From assembly GCA_949825065.1 (NCBI GenBank), contig OX463842.1:28787126-28851125 (forward strand): a stretch of DNA of 64,000 nt, written 5' to 3'. Under the pieces are notes generated by a model that saw only the letters and a program-made list of their open reading frames with translations, had not been told where the DNA came from and searched no databases. The translations under genes were made by a program, and so were the position numbers. This document shows, one piece after another, positions 23,801-32,765 of the stretch; the stretch's first letter is position 1; every line of letters starts with the position of its first letter. Origin of the DNA: Odontocerum albicorne (lineage: Eukaryota; Arthropoda; Insecta; Trichoptera; Odontoceridae).

Positions 23801-26485
23801 CCAGTGGTCCCTGTACTTACACGCTCTTCTGGAGGTAAACTTCCTGGATTTGGTAAAACAGCAATAGATTCAGAAGCTTGAGAGACTATATTATCAACGA
23901 TTGAATCCAATTTAGGCACAGAATATTTGGTTGTAGAACTAGAGACACTTATATCAACTTTTTGCACACTTAAATTGTCTAAACTTGATGCTACTATATT
24001 ACTTTGTGAATTTGAAAATACAGTGTTTGTTATTTGTTCATTGGTTATCGACACTTTTGGAATTACGGGGCGAGAGGGAGTGAGGAACACACGATTTATA
24101 TCTCCTAATTTTATAGGCGATATGGGTATACTATTGGTAGGCATTGATAACCCTGTTATATTATTGCTAATGTTAGGGTTCATGTGTACATTTGGATGGA
24201 CGGGAGCCGTTAACACCATATTTCCATTAAAAGTCTGCTGAACGTGTGGCATTGCCGTATTTGTTTGAGTAGTAACGACACTGCCAACAGGATTCAAAAT
24301 GAAACCAGATGATGACACAAACATGGGATGGTTGATATTCATGGCAAAATTGGGTTTAGAAACAACCACAGTTGGAACACCCGTCGATATGTTTTTCTGA
24401 TGAGACACAGTATAAGACACATTGGTGGTACTTGCAGCGGTCATCTGCTTTGCTATAATTCCAGGAAGGTTTGGATGCATGGGTCCATTTATTTTAAGAA
24501 GAGTACCGTTAATGAACATCTGCGTTGTTTGTTGATTCACAATACCATCTGTCCGTTGCATCATATTTTGGGAGTTGAGGGGAAGCACAGTGTTTTGACC
24601 CATTTTTGTAACTAAACTAGGTATCTGCACAAGAGCACCATTTATGTTTTGAACCATGGGCAAAACAAATTGGCCATTAATTTTTGTTGGACTAATTGCT
24701 ATATGATTTGATGCAGTTCGTGTAGCTGAAGAATCAGAATGCACTATGGGTTGTGGTTGAAGATTTTGCTGAGGAATTCTTATTGCTGTTAACATCACAG
24801 TTGCTGGAGGCATTGACACTGCTGGCATGGTTGTATTTGTAGGCATAGAACTCACTAATGTTGTCGGTCTATGTGATTCCACTATATTTGAGTTATGAGC
24901 GGTAATATTTAAGTTAGAATTATTTGGTGTCTGTAAATTACAATTACTTTCGGTCACTTGTAGATTAGAATTATTTGTTGTCACATGTAAGCTAGAATTC
25001 ACGGTTGTCACATGTAAATTAGAATTATTTGATGTCATATGTAAATTAGAATTACTTGTTGTCAAATTTAAATTAGAATTACTTAAATGGGTTTGTCCAT
25101 TGACAGAAGGCACTCTGTCTATTATATTAGAATCACTTAACATTTGAACAGATTTAGGTGTATTTGCCTGCAGAGACTTGGCTTCAGCTGATTGCGCTTT
25201 TAGGAATATTTGCCTCATATGATCGTGGATAGAAGCTAAGGTAATTTGAGGATTTGGTGCATTTGCATTCACAGAATTATAACCTCGCACACAATTCGTA
25301 CCTAATATATTATTAAACACTGTGTTAGGACAACTTGTTGTGGGCATTGTATTAACATTCTTTCTTCTTTCGGCTGCAGTTTGTGAAGTTTTTGTAATTT
25401 TTGCAGCAGTTGATTTTTTACTCTCTGTTGTCCGTGTTCTTTTACCATTTGTTTTTGTTGGCGTCGGTCGGTTTTTTACTTCTTTTGATGTCTTGTTTAA
25501 AGGTACTGCTGAGGTTTCATCATTCTTTTTCACAATTGGTGAAGTGGTCAAAGATTTCGAATTAGCTATCGGATTTAGTCCAGGTATAGGTTTCTTATCT
25601 TGTTCAGATTTTTGTAACAATATATTAGGATCAGTTAACTTGACCGGTAATCCATTCATTGGCTTTACAGCAGAATCAACAGGTTTTTGATTGATTTTAT
25701 TAGAATTGATCATCATCTTAGGATTGATATTTTGCGAAAGAAAAGAAAGATATTTTTCTATATTGTCATTTGCATCGCAAGAACCTTTGGTGACACCGTT
25801 CGGAGAACCTTTCTTCACTTCAGTGGCTCTGGAAATCCAGGCGGCAATATCCCTTTTCAAACCGTTACTTGGTTTCATTTGAGATTTAAAGTATTCCGTA
25901 ATTCTTCCCTGTTGTATTTTGAATTGGTTAGCTCTATCATCATGCAGCTTGGAGTCAGTAGCATGATCCACAACTGTAATCGCGTTCACAACAGCGGCCT
26001 GCTGATGCACTGCTTTGTGGATGATGTGCTTGGGTATGGAGGATATCTGTGCCTCAGGGTCGGTAAACTTGGTGGAGGGCATCTCTCCCTCCTCAGGCCG
26101 CTTAATGCAGCAGTGTTGCGAGGTCTGCGTATTGTTTTTCTTCTCCTCAGTGTAGACTAGGATGTTGTTGTTGTAGTTGGCGGCGGGTTCGGGCTGGGCG
26201 GGCATCGCATGCTTATGCAACTTAGTGGCTATGAGCGCCTCGAGGTTGGTGCACTTCTGCGCACGGGGTCGCTTGGCGGGGGTGGGGGCGGGGGCCGGAG
26301 CCGCAGCGGGGGCCGGCCGGTCGGGCGGCCAAGGCCAGGGCGCGCGGCTGGGCCCCGCGCCGCCCTCCGCGGGCCCCTCAGATCCAGAGGCGCTGGACGC
26401 GGGGCTGTACGGGCTGCCGGGCTCGGTGATGTCACTGCCGCTGCTGCCGCTGCAGTCCGTGCAGCTGCTCAGGACCGCTACGCCA
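11430..26485 (-). CDS. jing: jing / AEBP2-type C2H2 zinc-finger protein, five coding exons (N-terminus incomplete)
   Basis: This is a nuclear PRC2 accessory factor; its vertebrate relative AEBP2 helps PRC2 bind nucleosomes and methylate H3K27. Exons in transcription order are 26485-23323, 20211-20032, 15784-15640, 12767-12542 and 11820-11430. All junctions are GT-AG and the phases join without a break, giving at least 1367 residues. Residues 1-1030 are disordered, rich in Ser, Asn, Thr and Pro. Finger 1 uses C1034, C1039, H1052 and H1057; finger 2 uses C1069, C1074, H1090 and H1094; finger 3 uses C1102, C1107, H1120 and H1124. A basic linker ([14 protein letters not shown]) and a C-terminal domain beginning RMFDFFDAG follow. 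Finger spacing, the [10 protein letters not shown] block, the linker and the [17 protein letters not shown] block line up with AEBP2. The first exon begins mid-codon, so the start codon lies in an upstream exon that I could not identify. The long N-terminus exceeds vertebrate AEBP2 and agrees with insect Jing. Confidence 0.95.
11821..12541 (-). other. jing intron 4
   Basis: A 721-base intron with GTAAGT donor and TTTTAG acceptor. The middle (about 12060-12260) is somewhat less AT-rich and has retrotransposon-tail flavour, but I could not assign it to a family. Confidence 0.8.
12542..12767 (-). CDS. jing: jing exon coding the AEBP2 C-terminal domain, first part
   Basis: The acceptor ttgcag at 12768 and donor GATGT|GTAAGT at 12542 frame [19 protein letters not shown] to TWTPKDV. 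The DFFDA motif and the following mixed strand pattern match the AEBP2 C-terminal domain (PHDFFDAQ... in the vertebrate protein). Entry is by a codon split 1+2 bases and exit by a codon split 2+1, both matching the neighbouring exons. Confidence 0.93.
12768..13370 (-). other. jing intron 3, right part relative to transcription end; nothing recognised
   Basis: Intron 3 runs from 15639 to 12768. This part is plain AT-rich sequence with no repeat or gene that I could identify. Confidence 0.6.
13371..13901. mobile_element. pogo/Tigger-like MITE in jing intron 3
   Basis: The left end cacatatccctcgatttacg and the right end, read in reverse complement as caccaatcccttgatttacg, are imperfect terminal inverted repeats that continue into cgatt. 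Both ends abut TA (13369-13370 and 13902-13903), the expected target duplication of Tc1/mariner/pogo elements. At 531 bases with no transposase frame it is non-autonomous. Internal partial copies of 'cctcaatttgcgcgattt' lie near the right end. Confidence 0.72.
14400..15060. mobile_element. diverged pogo/Tigger-like element in jing intron 3
   Basis: The left end atatccctcgctttatgtga resembles the TIR of the element at 13371. The right end (attatagcaaaatcacgtaa then gggatagcgc) matches an inverted version and is related to the end at 32445-32490. The interior has minus-strand pieces that could be transposase relics, but stops prevent a firm call. A 17-bp direct duplication (cactgtatatcattact, twice) lies just outside, at about 15230-15265. 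Confidence 0.5.
15640..15784 (-). CDS. jing: jing exon coding the end of finger 3 and the basic linker
   Basis: Acceptor tttcag at 15785 is followed by [11 protein letters not shown], which completes finger 3 with H1120 and H1124. The exon continues with a Ser/Asn stretch and the strongly basic [15 protein letters not shown], which corresponds to the Lys/Arg-rich nucleosome-contacting linker of AEBP2. The donor is TCAG|GTAATT, leaving one base of a split codon. Confidence 0.93.
15785..16089 (-). other. jing intron 2, unique part
   Basis: AT-rich intron sequence adjoining the finger 3 exon. Nothing recognisable. Confidence 0.6.
16090..16610 (+). mobile_element. RTE-like LINE 3' fragment
   Basis: Plus-strand translation gives [36 protein letters not shown], then [31 protein letters not shown] and a [15 protein letters not shown] end. 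This is the characteristic C-terminus of an insect RTE-like ORF2. Several stops and frame changes are present. The same tail recurs at 21806, 37560, 44930, 49440, 51770, 53137 and 59780. Confidence 0.85.
17146..17224. repeat. 79-bp tandem repeat, copy 1
   Basis: The unit begins ttttgtatgaagaaac and ends aagaacatata. Copies 2 and 3 are at 18154-18232 and 18233-18311. A mariner sits between copies 1 and 2. Confidence 0.9.
17225..18151 (-). mobile_element. mariner-family transposon, internally deleted, with perfect 26-bp TIRs
   Basis: The terminal inverted repeats are 17225-17250 (ctaccttgatcaaaaagttt then taggac) and its exact complement at 18126-18151, flanked by TA on both sides. On the minus strand the transposase begins near 17943 ([20 protein letters not shown]). 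It continues through [20 protein letters not shown] and [20 protein letters not shown] to about 17580, then joins a distal part at 17553 ([20 protein letters not shown], ending [15 protein letters not shown]). The catalytic core between these parts is missing and frameshifts occur, so it encodes no active enzyme. At 927 bases it is shorter than a typical 1.3-kb mariner. Perfect TIRs suggest fairly recent movement, supplied by another copy. Confidence 0.93.
18154..18311. repeat. 79-bp tandem repeat, copies 2 and 3
   Basis: 18154-18232 and 18233-18311 repeat copy 1 (17146-17224) with a few substitutions and one inserted base in copy 3 (gatttgcttc). Confidence 0.9.
18420..18625 (-). mobile_element. 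tRNA-derived SINE, family A
   Basis: The plus-strand text starts at an acactttc...gtatacagtgcaacctg end and passes ttaccatgtggcaatctcc and gaaaaccagactgg. It ends in the complement of a tRNA-like head (accaacttggtag... = A-box side). The element is therefore on the minus strand. Further copies are listed below. Confidence 0.75.
18640..19478 (-). other. jing intron 2, unassigned part
   Basis: AT-rich with short open frames lacking recognisable domains. No clear repeat was found. Confidence 0.5.
19479..19600. repeat. 61-bp tandem duplication within an RTE-like fragment
   Basis: aaaatgggatccttctcagg and what follows to gtgctttcaat is present twice, at 19479-19539 and 19540-19600, essentially identical. 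It translates on the plus strand as the [15 protein letters not shown] segment of a retrotransposon, duplicated. Confidence 0.92.
19490..19995 (+). mobile_element. RTE-like LINE fragment (second subfamily)
   Basis: Plus-strand frames give [15 protein letters not shown], then [17 protein letters not shown]. They continue with [20 protein letters not shown] and a [14 protein letters not shown] / [20 protein letters not shown] section. This is the order seen in the ORF2 C-terminus of a common insect endonuclease/reverse transcriptase family (ARSAFxKM ... EAFEMW.YRRIL ... SWLxNLRxW ... LFRAAVNKV). Many frame breaks; a dead copy lying close to the jing finger exon. Confidence 0.72.
20032..20211 (-). 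CDS. jing: jing exon coding zinc finger 2 and half of finger 3
   Basis: This 180-base exon codes exactly 60 residues, phase 0 at both ends, with acceptor ttttgtag and donor CAG|GTATGT. It supplies the final histidine of finger 1, all of finger 2 ([15 protein letters not shown] to [10 protein letters not shown]) and the cysteine half of finger 3 ([16 protein letters not shown]). The text is close to AEBP2 finger 2 (CLWKGCKVYN...WLQRHMLTH, from memory of the family). This is the most diagnostic part of the gene. Confidence 0.95.
20212..21805 (-). other. jing intron 1, unassigned part
   Basis: This is intron between the large exon and the finger 2 exon. It is AT-rich, and no transposon, RNA or gene was recognised before the RTE tail at 21806. 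Confidence 0.55.
21806..22175 (-). mobile_element. RTE-like LINE 3' fragment with (CATA)n tail
   Basis: On the minus strand 22016-21831 reads [35 protein letters not shown] and ends with an AYSARDSA-like text. Upstream it reads [20 protein letters not shown]. The element ends at a (catacata) microsatellite, 21806-21828, the usual 3' tail of this family. It is the complement of the copy at 16090 and one of the better-kept copies here. Confidence 0.85.
22176..23322 (-). other. jing intron 1, part next to the large exon
   Basis: No transposon or gene recognised. Includes a (cttctt) run near 22187 and a GC-richer patch about 22930-23130. Confidence 0.5.
23323..26485 (-). CDS. jing: jing large coding exon (residues 1-1054 of the visible protein)
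   Basis: The acceptor is a pyrimidine-rich tract ending tttccag at 26486. The first base completes a codon begun in an unseen exon, and the frame is open for 1054 codons to CATTTACAG|GTAAAA at 23323. The first 80 residues are Ser/Gly then Pro/Ala-rich and extremely GC-rich in DNA, followed by a basic KRPRAQK motif. A PIP-box-like QGRITEYF lies at residues 192-199. Later come a basic patch ([10 protein letters not shown]), a run of nine-residue [12 protein letters not shown] repeats (24901-25083), long hydrophobic/Asn stretches and an acidic Ser/Asp-rich region. The exon ends inside zinc finger 1 ([19 protein letters not shown]), with the last histidine supplied by the next exon. The internal ATG at 26220 is unlikely to be the true start, because the frame continues upstream to the acceptor. 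Confidence 0.93.
24901..25083 (-). repeat. 27-bp in-frame repeat within jing
   Basis: About seven imperfect units of nine codons encode [12 protein letters not shown] repeats ([36 protein letters not shown]). In plus-strand DNA each unit contains a gtaaattagaattattt-like core. It is a coding minisatellite inside the disordered region. Confidence 0.85.
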
Positions 26486-27059
26486 CTGGAAACAAAACAA
26501 AAATAATTATATTAACACATTACGCCACTGGTAACAAAACTAACTAGATCTAATGGTAATACTATATTATTTGAGACAAACTTGACATTTTAGTTAAAAA
26601 ATCCCAAAAGAAAAAAAAAGTCTGATTGGGAGACTGGTTATTCGATTTTTTCTTAAGTGTTTTTTTTTTATTTCCCAATAATTTTGTATTCTTTTTGTCT
26701 TTTACAGACTTTATTAAGTCTTGTATTGTTAGTTAAATTTCGATAATTGTATTTGATATTTGTTTTACTTTCCGTGTTGTACACATTTTGAAAGATACTC
26801 GTATATGTATCCTGAATTATTAGTATTGTTTTGGAGGATGTTGGTTGATACGTTATATTTTGTCATTTCATCGTTAATGTGTAATATGTGAAAGACACTA
26901 GTGTGTCGTTGATTTTGCCGGTGTGTTAGCAGACGTATTTCCAAAAGGATATTTTGAGTGAAATCAGGAAGTATTAAATGTGGGTCAGTTCCACAATTTC
27001 AGTAGAATAAGATTAAAATATGATTATTGTTTTCTTTCCGAACTCTCAGAATACAGAGT
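26486..27059 (-). other. upstream of jing large exon; intron-like AT-rich sequence
   Basis: This follows the large-exon acceptor, so at least its left part is a jing intron. Near 26510-26535 the words 'attacgccactgg' and 'taacaaaac' repeat the acceptor junction, a short local duplication. No coding exon was identified. Confidence 0.55.
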
Positions 27060-27530
27060 AACCGGGTTCCCTATCCCTAATCCACATGGATGGCAGTTGT
27101 GCTGCAGGTGTAAACTACAGAATCCGTGTAGGATGGATGAAATTTAGGCCAATGACTGACAAAAATATGCCGAAATGCAAATGCTTCGATGGTCTGTGAA
27201 TGTCTCGCCCAGATATAAATTCACATATTCGAACAAGTCTAGAAGTTACTAGATAAGATAATGGAACGTCAAATTCGATAATATGGGTAACTGACGAGAA
27301 GACCTCAAAACTACATTGTCAGGCAAGCTATGAACATGGATCTGCATCAAACGTCAAATCAATTGAGTCGACCTAAAAATACATGGATGTCACAAGGGAC
27401 GAAAAACGGACTGTCAGAGAACGATACCAATCCAAAACATAAGAAACTGCAGCATTACGACGAGAAGAACTGACCCCAATCGAGTATAACTCAAGATTTA
27501 GGCTAAAGCTAGGAAGAATTCATTTCATCA
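27060..27530 (+). mobile_element. LINE ORF2 C-terminal fragment
   Basis: Plus-strand text gives ERQIR.YG, RRPQNYIVRQAMNMDLHQTS, NQLSRPKNTWM and a degenerate QHYDEKN end. The RRPxxYVVRxAxxMD ... RPKxTWM pattern belongs to the C-terminus of an RTE/CR1-type ORF2 found in many animals. It carries several stops. Confidence 0.7.
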
Positions 27531-28410
27531 TATAAAAAAAACATGTAACTTGTAAATGTTATTACCAAATTGTGAACAAAATACACAAATGATAGAATAA
27601 ATATCTTTCGGTGACTTCTAATAACCTAAATCTATTTACTTATGAACAAAACAAAACTGGCACATTAACTATTTTCAAAGTTTGTAAGTAAATAAGGTAA
27701 GAATTGTCCATTTCCCGATATTATATTTTTTATAAAGATTTCCAGTTTCGGAGGAAGTTAAAAAAACGGAAATATGAATACACCGACCAATTAAATTTTA
27801 TCGCACGCTTACATTAAGTTTTGAAATATGATTAATTTTGAAATCACTCACTTAAAATGCATGATAAATAATATTGATATAACGCCCAAAAATTTACTTA
27901 AAATTCACAATTTAATAACAACTAAACTCGGAATATTTCAAAAAGTAGTCAACGAATATCTCCAAATTTCAAAATTAGATCAAATAAAAAGCAATAGTTA
28001 TCGGGATAGATGATATGCGAGAATATCAAAATAGACGCGTCCAACAAATAGATCAAGGAAACCAAATTTCATAAATAAACAAGTCTTTTAACAAATTTGC
28101 CTTCAAATTTGTGTATAATAAATAACGTATTGTGTAACCTACAATAAAATCAAGTGAAATCATTAAAACTACTAATTTCATAAATAATTTAAAGTTAAAA
28201 TATTTTTCAATTAGAACTATATACACCTACCTAGCTAGATATAACTAAGGGAAACGAGAAAAGTTATTTCTAGAAGTTATTTACAATACGTTTAATATTT
28301 ATTAACTAATATACATCATTTGATTTACCTCTAATATAATACCATCCTTATAGTGAAGACAAGAATCAATACAAAATTTTATTTGCATATCGTAATTCAA
28401 TTTTCTTGTG
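27531..28410. other. AT-rich spacer
   Basis: No gene or repeat recognised. The short plus-strand open frame near 27828 is Ile/Asn/Lys-rich and has no support. Confidence 0.5.
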
Positions 28411-28700
28411 CCGAAACTAACATTTCCTATTCACACAACCGTTTCCCGCGGCGATTACCGCGCCACTGATGTACAGCGAACAAATCGGAAAACACAGACG
28501 CACTGCAACCACGAGGTAAACGCACCCACATCGCCAGCGAGGTGGGGAAAATGCAAGAGCAGGATGCATTTACGGCGACGTCACGGCGGCTGAGAGAGAC
28601 AACGAAAAGCGACGAAGCAAACACCTTACGTATATCTCGCTCTATCGACGGAACCGAACGCATGACAGAAAGAGTCAGGGCCGTCCCATTTATGTGAAAT
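28411..28700. promoter_or_regulatory. CpG-rich island, candidate jing promoter or 5' exon
   Basis: About 290 bases of CpG-dense sequence (ccgcggcgattaccgcgcc, ggcgacgtcacggcgg) lie in strongly AT-rich DNA, 2 kb upstream of the first visible jing exon. It contains a CRE-like tgacgtc on the minus strand. One minus-strand ATG (28663) is followed 34 bases on by a donor-like GTAAGG, but this leaves one base of a codon where the large exon needs two. I therefore do not call it the missing coding exon. Confidence 0.4.
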
Positions 28701-29340
28701 ATGTGCGGTGCACACAGGCAACCTGATTGGGTGATAGTTACAAACCACTCCCATAAATTTTAGCTTTATCAAATATGAATGTCATTTACATATCTCAAAA
28801 AACTATATTCTCAATAAATTTACGCATTTTCATGTATGCTAAAAAAATAAAATACGTAAATCAATAGTATCATTCATTCGGCACAAAATAGTTAAAAATT
28901 AATTCTATAAAATGTAGGCTATTTCATCCTTCAGAATTTCTCTTAAATATTCAAGAGTAAACAATAGTGATTAAGAAAAACCATATAACAGAATATTATA
29001 TCAACGATATTAAAAAAATGTTTTGAATAAATAGGTATATGTGTGTCCTAGTTTATTTAAAACACTATTAGATCGTTCTTTCAAAGGATCGTCACAATTA
29101 CGAAAAAACAACGAAACAACGAAAATTCAAATTAGATTTCACAGTAAATAAAAAAAATTAAAGATGAAATGACTTTTTTAGTGCGAAGGTGGTGTTGTCT
29201 CAAGCACGACTCTGGGCAGGCTTATCAAATTCCGTATTGTAGAAAATTAGATCTTACAAAAAGAAAAGTAAAATTCGAAGGTTTTCAACACAAATAAAAA
29301 GGAACATTTGCCATCAACTTAACTTGGTGACGGACTTTTC
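28701..29340. other. AT-rich spacer between two CpG islands
   Basis: No recognisable element. Confidence 0.45.
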
Positions 29341-29379
29341 AAAACTTTTTGTTCCGTGGTATAATTTCACTATTTCCGA

Positions 29380-29610
29380 GAAATGAGGACGAAAGCGGGT
29401 GGGTGTGGGCGAGACGAGCACATGGCACGGCGCGACCGGGAGGGAGACGCACGATTCTGTACTACCGTGAGAGTAGCGCCGCGCGGAGCGGCGGTGGCGG
29501 CAAACCGAAGTACGGGGTTATCGAGTCAGATGGTGTGTAAACTTGGCCGGACTAGAAGGGGGTGAGAGCTCACAACCGTGAGACCTTCGCTTCAATACGA
29601 AAAGGGAACA
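29380..29610. promoter_or_regulatory. CpG-rich island, candidate promoter or 5' UTR
   Basis: A 230-base GC- and CpG-rich block (tagcgccgcgcggagcggcg) with sharp borders. No repeat similarity to the other islands was noticed. It could be an upstream jing promoter (minus strand) or a first exon in either direction; the sequence alone does not decide. Open frames here follow from base composition. Confidence 0.38.
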
Positions 29611-29969
29611 CTCGGGTCAAGTATATTATGTTACGGCTCCACTGTTTACAAAACAATACATGGATACATATTTATTTGTCCGTTCGAATTTGGTATTTTT
29701 AAATAAGTAGATAGATATATGTATATGTTATATCCCAAATATTATACTTTTTACATAGAAACGAGAAAATAAAAACGAATTTTGATATATTTAAAAAAAA
29801 GTTCATATGTATTGTATTCTAAATAAAGTTTTTCGAGAAATAGAGAAAAACTAATATAAATATGTTAGGTAGTATTACAACAGAATTTCCTAATTAAGTT
29901 TATTTGAAAAATTCAAATTTTCCAAGTACAAAATCTTGTCCATGGCATGCTGGTTTTTTTTCCGATTGA

Positions 29970-30250
29970 CGATCTCCGAGGCCTAGTTGGTAAGACTCTT
30001 GGCTTCCACTCGGGGGTTTCGGGTTCGATTCCCGATAATACAGAAAAAAACTCGTCAGTGCGATTGTTGCCTTTTCACGTGCACGTGGAATGATGAACCG
30101 CGAATTCCGTACCTATTTGAGTGGTTCTTAGCCCGAAGGCTCGTTTACTGGGGACGAAGAAAATATTGTCTCCCAGCCACGCTGTTCTATTAGTTCGAAT
30201 TATCAGATATCCTGCAGGGTACCATACGAAAAGAAGAAGAATAACGACAT
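29970..30250 (+). mobile_element. tRNA-derived SINE, family B
   Basis: The head reads gaggcctagttggtaagac (A-box side) and ggttcgattcc (perfect B-box) with tRNA-like spacing. A body ending ggtaccatacgaaaagaaga follows, with an (agaaga) tail. This looks like a full-length copy. Related bodies are at 38085-38275 and, reversed, 46015-46130. Confidence 0.82.
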
Positions 30251-32235
30251 TTTATTATACAGTTTTGCAGACTATATAGTTTACGAGATGTGCAAATTAC
30301 GAGTATTTGAGAACTATTGCAACTTTACTGGTGACCAAGTTTCAGATCAAGAGCGTTCTTTCAACATAAAAGATTCTCTTCAAACACTTGAGTTCGGCGG
30401 TTCAAGTAGAAAAAATATTTGTTCGATTGCTTCTCAAGTAATAATAAAGAATTGCCATTTTTTATAATCATTATTGGTAGAATATAGAACAATTTAAACG
30501 ATAAATAGACGCGAGTATACTCAAAGGTACAAATATATTTTATATCTTCTGAGATTATACAGAAAAAATGATGTCGCCTTGTGTGGAACTACTTTTTAAT
30601 ATGAGTTTTTGAGATAAAATGTGGTTTGAGTCCAGTGTTCCCTCTAAGCTGCGAGGCCGCGTAAGCCATAAAATGTTACCACGCACTACGCAGAATTCTA
30701 CGCGCATCATTATAATAAAATGAATATAACATTTTCCAAAAGATTTATAACACTTCAAAAAAATGAATGAATCGTTTCCAAGAAATTTAAGATGATACAT
30801 TCATGAGACGTTTTATCAGTACATACGTATATACATACGTAGTAGGAAACAATAATACTACAACACCATGAAAATGTATTCCTTACTAACTTGGTAGGTA
30901 CTTTTTAAATTAAATTTCTTTTTAGTTTAAGTGTTACAAAATATGTACCTGCCACAATTCATTTTATTTTGATAAATTAATTACTGGAAATTTTTGAAAA
31001 TGTTAAGTTTTGGTAGAGTCAATTATCTTGCAGCGCGCGAAAAAAAACGGTTTAAACATTGTCGCCCAGAAATATATTTCTTTACTCGCTCATATTAACG
31101 TCCAAATAAGAGTGAAGTAAGCTAGCTTATTCGGTATTTAAACGGAAAAACAATTGTGGGTTGTATTTCAGATATTTGACAGAGGGAGATATGGTTTCAA
31201 AGCAATACTTATTTTTGTAGGTTTAAAGCAAACATAGTTAATTTAAGCACAATGTATTTAGTACAAGCAGCAGTGTAATGAAATTCTATTGAAACAATTT
31301 TCAAAATATTTCAATGGTCCGTGACGAAAAAAGGCTGAATGCTGTTGTTGTCTCGTTATTTATGGCGGGTAATTAACACGGGCATAACAAATATCAACAC
31401 TAAGCCATACTTACTTCCTAGCAATGTCGCCCATCCCCGGGCTATCTCCAGATCTTTTGTTCATCTCCCAACAATATGGAGGTGTCGTAAATTTTCATAT
31501 CTCAACCGATAAATAAAAAAGTTATATACCATAGTATAAATGAACGCTTAAAAATGCATACATTGTGGAAAGATGAAAACAACAAAGATACACTTAATGT
31601 TTCAGCGACTCTCAAACTCAGGTTCTAGGGCAGCGCCCCCTAACCTTTTTCGCGTCGCAGCACAATATTCAATTACAAAATTTTAGTAGCATATTGAAGA
31701 AAAATTTCGTACCAATAATTTCTTTCAAACTCATACTAATTATATTTTACATATTTTACTTGAATAAAAAAACATGCAATTATTGTTAATAAACATGTTT
31801 CGTTTAGTAGTACTTTCAAACAGTTTATCAGTTATGCTCATGAAATGGAGAAACATCACCAAGTTATTCACATACCGTCAGAACGAATAAGTAGCATGAA
31901 CGCCGTTAGCTGTTTAAACGTAATGAATAAAGGAAACCATGATATTGAAAATAGTTTTGAGACTAGATGTTAAGATTGGTTTTAGCGCCAAACGTTAAAT
32001 CAATTATCGTTGTAATTATTAATGAACTTTGCGGTTATTTTCAAAGTGACACACAGTTTGATGCGTTCATGACATTTGGCGCGATGTTCATGCGAGTTTC
32101 TTCCTAATCAAGGATCATCAGACGAGTAGGTGCACGTAACCATAATGTAATTCCTTCGCAGCCATGACATCAAATAACGAGAAAAATTACACGATAACAA
32201 TGGTAAGTTCTAAGTAAGAACGATATTAAAGAATA
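30251..32235. other. AT-rich spacer with two hAT-like terminal fragments
   Basis: cagtgttccctctaagctgc at 30636 and cagcgccccctaaccttttt at about 31633 (followed by cgcgtcgcagcac) look like single ends of hAT-superfamily elements. I did not find matching inverted ends, so both may be truncated or solo. The rest is unassigned. Confidence 0.45.
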
Positions 32236-32490
32236 CATGTACTCGTATTTCTTGTTTTGCACGATTGATTGGCTATAGGAAAAATTACGTTACTAGAAAA
32301 AAGCGAAGTGTGAATGATCTGAGGGAGACTGGTTACAAAAAATCATTTTTGTTTTTAATTAGAATACCTACACATCGTTTATTTCTCTCGATCGGGTCAA
32401 TTCAAATGGGCTTTTATATTTTATTCTTAATTTTATTTAAATCGCATTATAGCGAAATCGCGTATGATCAGGGATACTTGTACATGTATG
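32236..32490. mobile_element. short pogo/Tigger-like MITE
   Basis: Ends tacatgtactcgtatttctt and the complement of atcagggatacttgtacatg form weak terminal inverted repeats. The subterminal words attatagcgaaatcgcgtat and ttgattggctataggaaaa match the 14400-15060 element. No transposase. Confidence 0.5.
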
Positions 32491-32544
32491 TAAATGGGCC
32501 CGGTTTTAATCCTTGTACGAATGCATAATATTCAATCAGTAATT

Positions 32545-32765
32545 GTAGTATAACACTTAATGTACAGTACAACCTGGCGGGTTGATTGTTATGTGGCAAT
32601 ATCTCTCAACCAACCAGAAATATGTTGAAGAGGCCTTCAGTGAAAAGCAGACCGGAACCCATTTTATAATAAATTGGGTTTAAAAGGAATTGAACCCGTA
32701 ATCTCCGGGTCGGAACACAGTCGTCTCCCCAACTAAGCCGATCGATAGATCGTCAAAAGGGGAGT
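32545..32765 (-). mobile_element. tRNA-derived SINE, family A
   Basis: Runs from acagtacaacctggcgggtt through gttatgtggcaatatctc, aaaagcagaccggaaccc and ggaattgaacccgtaatctc (B-box complement) to an A-box-side ccaactaagccgat. Well-preserved copy. Confidence 0.82.

Noticed and set aside
26218..26220. ATG at 26220 as the jing start codon
   Set aside because: The frame stays open for 88 further codons to a good splice acceptor and the upstream text is Jing-like, so the exon is internal. An alternative internal start is possible but unsupported.
26177..26547. GC-rich plus-strand frames of about 110 codons opposite the jing exon start
   Set aside because: They are antisense shadows of the GC-rich jing coding sequence. 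The minus frame continues the Jing protein up to a clean acceptor.
28427..28663. 78-codon minus-strand frame as the missing first jing exon
   Set aside because: The donor-like GTAAGG leaves one base of a codon, while the large exon needs two. The peptide is not recognisable.
29970..30040. functional tRNA gene
   Set aside because: A-box and B-box are good, but no acceptor stem pairs and a SINE body with an (agaaga) tail follows.
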